Shown here piece after piece: positions 56,665 through 64,000 of a stretch of 64,000 nucleotides of DNA. The stretch comes from Vibrio navarrensis (lineage in GTDB: Bacteria; Pseudomonadota; Gammaproteobacteria; Enterobacterales; Vibrionaceae): NCBI RefSeq assembly GCF_015767675.1, contig NZ_CP065218.1:682001-746000 (forward strand). The letters are read 5' to 3'. Positions within the stretch are counted from its first letter, which is position 1; every line of letters begins with the position of its first letter. The translations under genes and the position numbers were made by a program. The notes below the pieces were generated by a model. The model was not told where the DNA came from. It was given only the letters and a program-made list of their open reading frames with translations, and ran no database searches.

Positions 56665-57675
56665 TTAGGCCGATTTCTTGTCAAACAGACGGGCAAACCA
56701 GCGCTTTTGTTCAGGTGGCGATTTTTTCAACTGCTCATAGTGCTGAGTCAGTTTGTTCAGCACCGCAAGATTGCGGTAATAGGCTTTGGACTCTTTGGCC
56801 GGATAACCAAACAGATCACTGCCCGGCGGGCAAGAGTGGCTCACCCCAGATTTGGCTTTGATCACCGAATGGCTGCCGATGTGAATGTGTCCGGCGGTGC
56901 CGACTTGGCCATGCACCACCACGTGATCGCCCAGCACGGTGTGCCCGGCGAAACCGCATTGAGAGATGATCAAACAGTGCTTACCAATGCGGCAGTCGTG
57001 GCCGATTTGCACTTGATTGTCGATTTTGCTGCCTTTGCCAATCACAGTGTCGCCCAGTGTGCCGCGATCGATGGTGTTGTTACAGCCGATCTCCACGTCA
57101 TCTTCAATGATGACGCGGCCAATACTTTCCACGCGCTGATAACTGCCATCTTTGCCAGACATGTACTCAAAGCTGTAGTTGCCAATCGAGTTGTTGGAGT
57201 CGATGATGACGTTATTGCCGATCACCGTGCCTTCTTTGATCACCGTATTGGCGTGAATCGCCACGTTGTTACCAATGGTCACGCCGTTCATAATGAGTAC
57301 GCCGGGCATAAAATGGCATCCCTGCCCTATCTGGCAATGTTTGCCGATATATACCCCATCAATGGTTGATGTGTTGCCTTGATCAAATAGCTGATATTTA
57401 TGCACTTTATAAAAGCGCAGCAGCGAATTGATTTTCTCCACATCCAAATGGTCAATCACTATGTGTGCTTTGGCTGGGCTTTGCAAAATCGCTGCCGGGC
57501 CGACCAGCACATCGGCTGAGGTTTCAGAAAGCTGTTTAAGATCCGAGCGGGCAAAGACCACGGCGAGGCCGCCACGGATATCACTGACCACTGGACGTAT
57601 GGTGTCCACCACCAGCGAAGTATCCCCCTCCACTCGACCCGATAAACTTTGCGCAATTTCTGAAACACTCAGCAT
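56665..57675 (-). CDS. lpxD: LpxD-like UDP-3-O-acylglucosamine N-acyltransferase paralogue
   Basis: 336 residues. The N-terminal LpxD domain (about 1-95) begins MLSVSEIAQSLSGRVEGDTSLVV. A left-handed beta-helix of hexapeptide repeats follows (IGKHCQIGQGCHF, VTIGNNVAIHANTVI, VIGNNVIIDSNNSIG) with NTIDRGTLGDTVIGKGSKIDNQVQIGHD. The His of this last block corresponds to the catalytic His of E. coli LpxD (QIAHN). LpxD adds a hydroxyacyl chain to the lipid A precursor. The normal lpxD gene sits with lpxA, lpxB and fabZ; this copy is in a maltodextrin operon, so it is probably a paralogue with a special role. Confidence 0.85.
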   Translation of the reverse strand: MLSVSEIAQSLSGRVEGDTSLVVDTIRPVVSDIRGGLAVVFARSDLKQLSETSADVLVGPAAILQSPAKAHIVIDHLDVEKINSLLRFYKVHKYQLFDQGNTSTIDGVYIGKHCQIGQGCHFMPGVLIMNGVTIGNNVAIHANTVIKEGTVIGNNVIIDSNNSIGNYSFEYMSGKDGSYQRVESIGRVIIEDDVEIGCNNTIDRGTLGDTVIGKGSKIDNQVQIGHDCRIGKHCLIISQCGFAGHTVLGDHVVVHGQVGTAGHIHIGSHSVIKAKSGVSHSCPPGSDLFGYPAKESKAYYRNLAVLNKLTQHYEQLKKSPPEQKRWFARLFDKKSA

Positions 57676-57693
57676 GTTGACCCCTTGACTCGG

Positions 57694-58728
57694 TTAGAAA
57701 CGGTATAAAGCTTGAAGATAAACGGTGTGCTGTTTGAGCTCACTCTCGTTTTTCGCTTCCCATCCCGCCAGTTTACTTTTTTCTTCGACTTCGTTCGCGT
57801 ACTCATATTCGCCTTTTAGCAACCAGTTATCACCCACTGCCTGTTCATAGCCCAAGGTCGCTTTACGAATGTCTTTAAAGTAATCCACATTTGCGTTGCC
57901 GCCGCCGCTGTTGGCTGCATTGTTGGTTTCGTTTTCACCAACGCGAACACGTGCGTAAAGTACACCCGCATCGTCGAAGCTATATTGCACAATCGGTTCG
58001 ATGTATTTTTCATTGAAATCACTGATTTCATTGATAGAACCGCTTGATGAGCGATCTTCGTTGTCTTTGATTTGGTAGTAAAGCTCGACGCCTAACTCCC
58101 AGTTGCCAAAGCGCTTATAAGGTTTAAACAGCAAGCTGTATCCTTCTTCGGTGCGCTCGCCCCAGGCACTCTTATCTTCTGAACTGTATAGGTACTCTAG
58201 ATTTGAGTAGAAGCCCCAGTTGTGCTCGTTGTTAAAATAGGTCAGATAAGGACGGAAGCTGTGTTCGGCAAGCTCTTTACGCAGGCCACTCACATAAGGA
58301 GAGAATACTTTGCTACGGGTGTACTCCAGCTCATAAATAGCACCAGTAGCCCAGCCATTACCGAGATCAAAGCCCTTATTGAGGGAGAAGAGATGCTTAA
58401 TGCCGTCTTCATTTTCATGGTAGCCGGGATTTCTCTGCTCACGGTTTTCCAGTTTCAGGCCATAGAGCGCGCTAAGGTTCCAGCGGGCGTTGTTGTAGTA
58501 GACGCCAAACACTTCATGGGTGGTGGTTTTTTCCTTTTTCTTGTCGCCGTTGAAGCCATCAGTCACCTTATCTTCGTATTCAAGAGAGGTGCCCACATGG
58601 CCGCCAAACTGCATCGCTTCGTCAAGAAAACCAGTGTCAGAGTCCATGCCACGCTCACTGGCAGCAAGAGTAGGGAAAGAGAGAGCAAGCGCCGCCGCTA
58701 CGGAGACGGAAATTAACGTTCTTTTCAC
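57694..58728 (-). CDS. OmpG/KdgM-like outer-membrane porin of the maltodextrin operon
   Basis: 344 residues from a GTG (58728) after AAGGA. Signal peptide: [22 protein letters not shown]. The mature protein is rich in alternating aromatic strands ([44 protein letters not shown]) and ends LQALYRF with the terminal Phe typical of outer-membrane barrels. It is not LamB-like: it lacks that length (about 420 residues) and trimer features. It resembles the 14-strand OmpG/KdgM monomeric porins, with CymA-like roles in oligosaccharide uptake. First gene of the minus-strand operon, divergent from the binding protein gene. Confidence 0.75.
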   Translation of the reverse strand: MKRTLISVSVAAALALSFPTLAASERGMDSDTGFLDEAMQFGGHVGTSLEYEDKVTDGFNGDKKKEKTTTHEVFGVYYNNARWNLSALYGLKLENREQRNPGYHENEDGIKHLFSLNKGFDLGNGWATGAIYELEYTRSKVFSPYVSGLRKELAEHSFRPYLTYFNNEHNWGFYSNLEYLYSSEDKSAWGERTEEGYSLLFKPYKRFGNWELGVELYYQIKDNEDRSSSGSINEISDFNEKYIEPIVQYSFDDAGVLYARVRVGENETNNAANSGGGNANVDYFKDIRKATLGYEQAVGDNWLLKGEYEYANEVEEKSKLAGWEAKNESELKQHTVYLQALYRF

Positions 58729-59127
58729 GATAGGTCCTTATCAACCATTTGGTTGTAAATCGTCGGTAGAGTTAAGTTGAATATTTAGTAGTTCACTGTG
58801 AACGCCTATCTATTCTTCTGCATGTTGATTTGTTTTTCCTCTCCCCTTTTCTTCAAATGAGACTCTCATCACTCTCACTGGCTCATTTGAATGACATTGG
58901 TCACAATTTTAGATTTGACAGCCGAGATTACAGCCAATTTGTGAGCGCTTTTTGCTCATGAAAAAAACATTCTATTCGTGAGACACAAAGCGACACCGGA
59001 CTTAGCTTCCATCAGCATTTATTGATGAGCATCACACTTGAACTCAAAGTTCGATGGATAGTAGTTGACTTAAAAGAAGGCGGATTTAACCTAGTAGTAT
59101 ATTATGAACTACTACAGAGCTATCACG
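58729..59127. promoter_or_regulatory. Divergent control region porin / binding protein
   Basis: About 400 bp. On the minus strand GGGGAGAGG (58839-58847) resembles a MalT box. A CRP-like site ATTGA-N6-TCACA is at 59021-59036 (TCACA half perfect, other half 3/5). A 7-bp stem-loop TAGTAGT / ACTACTA (59092-59114) lies just ahead of the chosen binding-protein start. Assignment of MalT and CRP is inference. Confidence 0.5.
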
Positions 59128-60357
59128 ATGAAAAAGACATGGATAAAAGCAGCGCTACTCGCGACGTTCGTTAGTCTGCCCGCAGTTACTTACGCTCAAG
59201 ATATTCAGCCGGAACCTGGGTCAGATCTGTTGATCTGGACCGACACCACCACGCTGGACTACATGAAGTACGCGGCAGAGTCGTTTAACCAAGATTTTGG
59301 TTACAAGGTGAAGTTTTCATTTCGTGGTTTAGCCCCGATTGATGCTGCGTCACGCATGATTCAGGATGGTGGTTCTGCTCGCGTGGCCGACATCGCCGAA
59401 ATTGAACACGATCTGCTCGGCCGTTTAGTGGTCGCGGGTGGCGCGATGGAAAACCTTGTCTCTGCCGATCGCATTCAATCGACCTTCTTACCCAACGCGA
59501 CCGCTGCGGCCAAATACGCGGGCGCCAGCTATGGCTTCCCAGTGAGCTACGCCACGTTAGCGCTGTTTTACAACAAAGATCTGCTGCCAACGGCACCAAA
59601 AAGCTTTGAAGAGATCATCGATTTTGGTAAAGGGTTTAATAACGCCAAAGAGAACAAATACGCGCTGCTGTGGGATATTCAGAACTACTATGAATCACGT
59701 ATGTTCTTAACGCTGTACGGTGCCTACGAGTTTGGTAAAGGCGGCACCGATGCCAAAGATCTCGGCATCAACTCGCCACTGGCGCAGCAGGGCATGAGCG
59801 CGATGAAAACCCTTAAAGCGGCGAATAACTCTAACCCGGTCGACATGCGTAACCCACAGGTGCGTCGTGGCCTGTTTGGTGAGGGCAAAGTCGCCGCGAT
59901 CATCGATGGCCCGTGGGCGATTCAAAGCTATGACAACAGTGGCGTCAACTACGGCGTCGTGCCAATTCCTACCTTTGAAGGCAAGCAGCCGCGTACCTTT
60001 TCCACCGTACGCCTGGCAGTCGTATCCTCGTACAGTGAGTACCCGAAAGCAGCGCAGCTGTTTGCCGACTACCTCTCTTCAGAGAAGATGCTGATGAAAC
60101 GCTATCAGATGACCAAATCCATCCCACCAGTACAGAGCCTGATGGAGAAAATCATTGTCGATGCGGATGAAGCGACCTACGCGATCATCGCGCAAGGCTT
60201 CTACTCAGACGCAATGCCATCCATTCCGGAGATGGGCTACCTGTGGTCGCCGATGGCCAGTGCCATCACTGCGATGTGGGTCAACGATCAAACGCCCAAA
60301 CAGGTTCTTGATCACGCTAAAGCGATCATTGAAGAGCAGATCGCGTTTCAGGAGTAG
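59128..60357 (+). CDS. Maltodextrin/oligosaccharide ABC transporter substrate-binding protein
   Basis: 409 residues from the ATG at 59128, chosen because it starts the signal peptide MKKTWIKAALLATFVSLPAVTYA; an in-frame ATG at 59104 extends it by 8 residues. Family 1 (MalE/GanO/CymE) features: SDLLIWTDTTTLDYMKYAAESFNQDFGY and later GEGKVAAIIDGPWAI, the conserved GKxAMxxDGPWA-like block. It binds sugar oligomers in the periplasm and delivers them to the permeases. It is followed within 2 bp by the first permease gene. Confidence 0.9.
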   Translation: MKKTWIKAALLATFVSLPAVTYAQDIQPEPGSDLLIWTDTTTLDYMKYAAESFNQDFGYKVKFSFRGLAPIDAASRMIQDGGSARVADIAEIEHDLLGRLVVAGGAMENLVSADRIQSTFLPNATAAAKYAGASYGFPVSYATLALFYNKDLLPTAPKSFEEIIDFGKGFNNAKENKYALLWDIQNYYESRMFLTLYGAYEFGKGGTDAKDLGINSPLAQQGMSAMKTLKAANNSNPVDMRNPQVRRGLFGEGKVAAIIDGPWAIQSYDNSGVNYGVVPIPTFEGKQPRTFSTVRLAVVSSYSEYPKAAQLFADYLSSEKMLMKRYQMTKSIPPVQSLMEKIIVDADEATYAIIAQGFYSDAMPSIPEMGYLWSPMASAITAMWVNDQTPKQVLDHAKAIIEEQIAFQE

Positions 60358-60359
60358 TT

Positions 60360-61643
60360 ATGTTGTTGTCGCAAACCATCAAAGCACCGAAAGTGTCGGC
60401 CTCGTGGATTATCATGGGCTCAACACAACTGGCGCACAAACATTGGGTTACTGGCGGGGTTTTCCTCGCCATCCAATGCCTGTTTCTGCTCTACTTGCCG
60501 GATTTAGCGGCCGCACTCAAGGGCTTGGTATCACTGGGCGACGTGGCGCAAACTCGCCAAGGGTTTAAAGTGATTCAAGGAGACAACTCCATCTTTATGT
60601 TGGTGGAAGGGGTCATTGCCCTGCTGTTTCTTTTCTTAGCGATTACCGCCTACGTGGTTAACGTTCGTCAGGCGCAAGAGTGTCAGCCATGCCGTTTGAG
60701 CGTGCGCCAGCAACTTAAAGCCATCTACGACGACAAATTCGCCTTTATCGTGTTGTCACCGGCGTTTATCGCCAGCATCGCTTTCATCATCATGCCGATT
60801 GCGATCACCGTGTTGGTCTCGTTCACCAACTACTCAGCGCCGCACCATATTCCGCCGAAAAATCTGGTCGATTGGGTCGGTTTTAAAAACTTTCTGACGC
60901 TGTTTGAGCTGAGAATTTGGTCGAGCACCTTTGTCGGTGTCGCCACTTGGACGGTCATCTGGGCGATTGCCGCGACCATTTGCACTTGTGGTTTTGGTTT
61001 TATCCTCGCGCTGGCGCTGGAAAATCGCAACATCAAAGCGAAAAAACTATGGCGTTTTGTGTTTATTTTGCCCTATGCCATTCCTGCGTTCGTGACGCTG
61101 CTGATGTTCCGCCTGCTACTCAACGGTATTGGCCCAGTCAATGCCACACTCAATGCTTGGGGCTTTGAGTCGGTCGCTTTTCTCTCGGATCCACATTTAG
61201 CCAAGCTGACCGTGATTGCGGTGAGTGTTTGGGTCGGCGCGCCCTACTTTATGCTGCTGATTTCCGGCGCGTTGACCAATATTCCACGCGATCTGTATGA
61301 AGCGAGTGAAGTCGACGGCGCCAGCAAGTTCCAGCAATTTCGTGAAATCACCCTGCCGATGGTGTTGCATCAAGTCGCACCGTCGTTAGTGATGACCTTT
61401 GCCCATAACTTCAACAACTTCGGTGCGATTTTCTTGCTCACCGAAGGCGGGCCAATCAATCCGGAATACCGTTTTGCTGGCCATACCGACATTTTGATCA
61501 CTTGGATTTACAAACTGACGCTCGACTTTCAGCAGTACCAAATCGCTTCGGTGATTTCGATTGTGATCTTCTTGTTCCTGTCGGTGATTGCTATCTGGCA
61601 ATTCCGCCGCATGAAATCCTTTAAAGACGATGTGGGGATGTAA
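60360..61643 (+). CDS. Maltodextrin ABC transporter permease, MalF-like
   Basis: 427 residues. The N-terminal helices (about 20-80) precede a shortened P2-like loop, and the C-terminal half carries the inner-membrane permease domain. The EAA motif is EASEVDGASKFQQFREITLPMV (about 315-336). E. coli MalF has 514 residues; this shorter form matches the GanP/CymF type. It forms the channel with the following subunit. Two bases separate its start from the preceding stop, so the genes are tightly coupled. Confidence 0.92.
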   Translation: MLLSQTIKAPKVSASWIIMGSTQLAHKHWVTGGVFLAIQCLFLLYLPDLAAALKGLVSLGDVAQTRQGFKVIQGDNSIFMLVEGVIALLFLFLAITAYVVNVRQAQECQPCRLSVRQQLKAIYDDKFAFIVLSPAFIASIAFIIMPIAITVLVSFTNYSAPHHIPPKNLVDWVGFKNFLTLFELRIWSSTFVGVATWTVIWAIAATICTCGFGFILALALENRNIKAKKLWRFVFILPYAIPAFVTLLMFRLLLNGIGPVNATLNAWGFESVAFLSDPHLAKLTVIAVSVWVGAPYFMLLISGALTNIPRDLYEASEVDGASKFQQFREITLPMVLHQVAPSLVMTFAHNFNNFGAIFLLTEGGPINPEYRFAGHTDILITWIYKLTLDFQQYQIASVISIVIFLFLSVIAIWQFRRMKSFKDDVGM

Positions 61644-61645
61644 CT

Positions 61646-62479
61646 ATGAGTCGTGTATTAGAAAAACTGGGTACCGTAATCGTCTATTTGTTCCTCGCCG
61701 TCAACGCCATCCTGGTGCTTGGCCCGGTACTGTGGACAGTGCTGGCTTCGTTTAAACCGGGCAACAACCTGTTCAGCTCCTCGTTCGGCGAGTTCGCTTT
61801 TACCCTCGACCATTACAAAGCGCTGTTTACCGATACCCCGTATTTGGAGTGGTACAAAAACACCTTTATGCTCGCGACAGCCAATATGGTGATCTCTTTG
61901 GTGATTGTCACCATGACGGCATTTGTTTTCTCGCGCTACCGCTTTCAGGGCAAACGTAACGTGTTGATGAGCATTTTGGTGTTACAGATGTTTCCGGCCT
62001 TTCTCTCGATGACGGCGATATACATTCTGCTGTCAAAAATGGGCTTGATTGATACCTACATCGGCTTGCTGTTTGTCTACGTGACGGGCTCTCTGCCCTT
62101 TATGACTTGGCTGGTGAAAGGCTACTTTGACGCCATTCCTACCTCGCTGGATGAAGCAGCGAAAATCGACGGCGCCGGACACATGACCATCTTCCTTGAG
62201 ATCATTTTGCCACTCGCCAAACCGATCTTAGTGTTTGTCGCCTTGGTCTCTTTTACCGGCCCTTGGATGGATTTCATCCTGCCGACGCTGATTTTACGCA
62301 GCGAAGAGAAGATGACGTTAGCCATCGGCATCTTCAGTTGGATCACCTCCAACTCAGCGGAAAACTTCACCCTGTTTGCCGCTGGCTCGCTACTGGTCGC
62401 CGTACCGATCACCTTGCTGTTTGTCGCCACTCAAAAACACATCACAACTGGCTTAGTCAGTGGCGCAGTAAAAGAATAA
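61646..62479 (+). CDS. Maltodextrin ABC transporter permease, MalG-like
   Basis: 277 residues, six predicted helices; the EAA loop is LDEAAKIDGAGHMTIFLEIILPLAKP (about 170-195). It starts 2 bp after the previous stop. It is the second permease subunit of the complex with the binding protein and MalK (54837-55967). The following gene begins 15 bp on, so the operon continues into the neopullulanase. Confidence 0.92.
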   Translation: MSRVLEKLGTVIVYLFLAVNAILVLGPVLWTVLASFKPGNNLFSSSFGEFAFTLDHYKALFTDTPYLEWYKNTFMLATANMVISLVIVTMTAFVFSRYRFQGKRNVLMSILVLQMFPAFLSMTAIYILLSKMGLIDTYIGLLFVYVTGSLPFMTWLVKGYFDAIPTSLDEAAKIDGAGHMTIFLEIILPLAKPILVFVALVSFTGPWMDFILPTLILRSEEKMTLAIGIFSWITSNSAENFTLFAAGSLLVAVPITLLFVATQKHITTGLVSGAVKE

Positions 62480-62494
62480 ATATCAGGAACCTTT

Positions 62495-64000
62495 ATGATT
62501 ACTAGAAGCTCATTAACTCACTTGGCGAAAAGTGCGGACAGTTACGCCTACGACAACGACACTTTGCACATTCGCTTTCGCAGTGCCAAAGGCGAAGTTG
62601 ACCGAGTGACACTGTGGATCGGCGACCCCTACACCTGGGCCGAAGGCGGCCTAGACGGTGGAAATTTAGGCGGCAGCGACGCGCACGGCTGGACAGGCGG
62701 GACTGAAGTGCCGATGCAGTTGGAAGGACAAAGCGAACATCATGATCACTGGTTCGCCCCGTTCGTGCCACCGAAAAAACGCACCCGCTACGGCTTTATT
62801 TTGCATGGCAAAGCGGGTGAGAAACTGCTGTTTGGCGAAAAACGTTGTGTGAACATTCAAGACGAGCGCACAGCCGAAATCGAACTGAGCAACTTAAGCA
62901 ATTTCTTCTGCTTTCCCTACATCAACCCCAAAGATGTGTTGAAAACCCCACAATGGGTACGCAGCACCATCTGGTATCAGATTTTCCCGGAACGTTTTTA
63001 CAACGGCCGTGCGGAGATCTCGCCTGCCAATGTGCAGCCGTGGGGCAGCACGCCCACCAGCGACAACTTCATGGGCGGCGATCTATGGGGCGTGATTGAA
63101 AAACTCGATTACTTGCAAGAACTCGGGGTCAATGGTCTCTATTTCTGCCCGATTTTCACCGCCAATGCCAACCACAAATACGACACGGTCGATTACTACA
63201 ATGTCGACCCGCATTTTGGCGGCAACGAGGCATTCCGTGCTTTGGTTCAAGAAGCGCACCGTCGTGGCATGAAGGTGATGTTAGACGCGGTATTCAACCA
63301 CATCGGCCATCAATCCCCACTGTGGTTGGATGTGGTGGAAAAAGGCGCTGAGTCTCGCTACGCCGATTGGTTCTGGATCAAGCAATTTCCGGTTTATCCA
63401 GACAAGCCCAAATCGGAGTGGGACTTTAGCAACCTCAATTACGAAACGTTCGGCAATGTGGCAGAAATGCCCAAACTCAATACCGAAAACCCAGAGTGCC
63501 GCGCCTACCTGTTGGATGTGGCGCGCCATTGGGTGCAAGAGTTTGATATCGACGGCTGGCGTTTAGACGTAGCCAACGAGGTCGACCACGAGTTCTGGCG
63601 TGATTTCCGCCGTTTGGTCAAAGGCATCAAGCCCGATTGCTACATTTTGGGCGAGATATGGCACGAAGGCATGCCGTGGCTGCGCGGCGATCAATACGAC
63701 TCGCTGATGAACTATCCGCTGACACAGGCAATCACTGACTTCTTTGCCCTTGGCAACGACGACAAAACCAGCTTCATCAATGCGGTCACGCGCTCTTACC
63801 TTGCTTACCCGCGTAACGTCAATGAGGCGATGTTTAATCTGCTGGAAAGCCACGACACCACGCGCCTGTTGAGCCTGTGTGGCAACGACAAGCGCAAAGC
63901 GAAACTGGCGTATCTGTTTATGTTCACCCAAGTGGGCTCTCCGTGTATCTACTACGGCGGCGAAGTGGGCATGGACGGGCAAAAAGGCATGGGCCTAGAG
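62495..64000 (+). CDS. Neopullulanase / cyclomaltodextrinase (GH13), partial at right edge
   Basis: 502 codons visible; the gene continues past the window. An N-terminal CBM34-like domain (about 1-125) begins MITRSSLTHLAKSADSYAYDN. The barrel has WYQIFPERFYNG, GWRLDVANE with the nucleophile Asp, LGEIWHEG with the acid/base Glu, and LLESHDTTRL with the third acid. No signal peptide, so cytoplasmic. It cleaves cyclodextrins, pullulan or imported maltodextrins to maltose. ATG at 62495 follows CAGGAAC. Co-transcribed with the transporter genes. Confidence 0.92.
   Translation, partial: MITRSSLTHLAKSADSYAYDNDTLHIRFRSAKGEVDRVTLWIGDPYTWAEGGLDGGNLGGSDAHGWTGGTEVPMQLEGQSEHHDHWFAPFVPPKKRTRYGFILHGKAGEKLLFGEKRCVNIQDERTAEIELSNLSNFFCFPYINPKDVLKTPQWVRSTIWYQIFPERFYNGRAEISPANVQPWGSTPTSDNFMGGDLWGVIEKLDYLQELGVNGLYFCPIFTANANHKYDTVDYYNVDPHFGGNEAFRALVQEAHRRGMKVMLDAVFNHIGHQSPLWLDVVEKGAESRYADWFWIKQFPVYPDKPKSEWDFSNLNYETFGNVAEMPKLNTENPECRAYLLDVARHWVQEFDIDGWRLDVANEVDHEFWRDFRRLVKGIKPDCYILGEIWHEGMPWLRGDQYDSLMNYPLTQAITDFFALGNDDKTSFINAVTRSYLAYPRNVNEAMFNLLESHDTTRLLSLCGNDKRKAKLAYLFMFTQVGSPCIYYGGEVGMDGQKGMGLE

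Noticed and set aside
56662..57369. 235-codon + strand ORF opposite the lpxD paralogue
   Set aside because: Repetitive V-D-D/A-N-H composition mirrors the hexapeptide repeats on the other strand; not a gene.

Overview
The window looks like a piece of a Vibrio genome (Gammaproteobacteria). Evidence: an M4 elastase of the VvpE/hemagglutinin-protease type, an OmpW porin, a chitin-active LPMO, a dimeric lysine/ornithine decarboxylase of the Vibrio type, and a large maltodextrin/glycogen cluster under a MalT regulator. Gene content fits an accessory-rich secondary chromosome of the V. vulnificus group. Species and replicon are inferences; no rRNA or tRNA gene was seen to confirm them.

Layout. 1-5.1 kb: partial yghU-type glutathione transferase, secreted metalloprotease, a D-2-hydroxyacid dehydrogenase, a Rof-like Rho inhibitor and OmpW. 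5.4-13.7 kb: a coherent unit made of a TAXI-type TRAP transporter, an L-2-hydroxyglutarate oxidase and a DctB/DctD-like two-component pair. The transporter operon carries a textbook sigma-54 promoter with two matching palindromes upstream. 13.8-23.3 kb: LysR regulator, a stand-alone divergent AccD, a short-form cytochrome bd oxidase with a perfect FNR box, a GST/LysR pair, an islet with a GNAT acetyltransferase and an AraC regulator, and an EamA permease gene interrupted at a run of 13 G (13 C on the + strand).

23.5-30.1 kb: sucrose regulon (scrA, scrR, scrB, scrK) with an EAL phosphodiesterase gene inside it. Four copies of one 16-bp operator-like sequence lie next to scrA, scrB, the EAL gene and scrK. 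30.3-39 kb: thioesterase, cytoplasmic double-PAS chemotaxis transducer, lysine/ornithine decarboxylase, HAD phosphatase, LPMO, an Lrp/LysE-exporter pair and rimO.

39.2-64 kb: glycogen/maltodextrin metabolism. glgB, malQ and malP are on the minus strand and divergent from malT. An IS1634-type insertion sequence with intact ends and a 6-bp target duplication follows, then an orphan Imm49-like protein. Next come a secreted GH13 amylase with a starch-binding domain, the malK ATPase, a lipoprotein, an LpxD paralogue and an OmpG/KdgM-like porin, divergent from a binding protein, two permeases and a neopullulanase that runs off the end. Together they would degrade starch outside the cell, import the oligosaccharides and process them in the cytoplasm.

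Most notable: the sigma-54 TRAP/LhgO system, the shared ScrR-like operator at the EAL gene, a degenerate EIIB-like segment at the N terminus of ScrB, the LpxD paralogue inside the maltodextrin operon, and the poly-G-interrupted permease.
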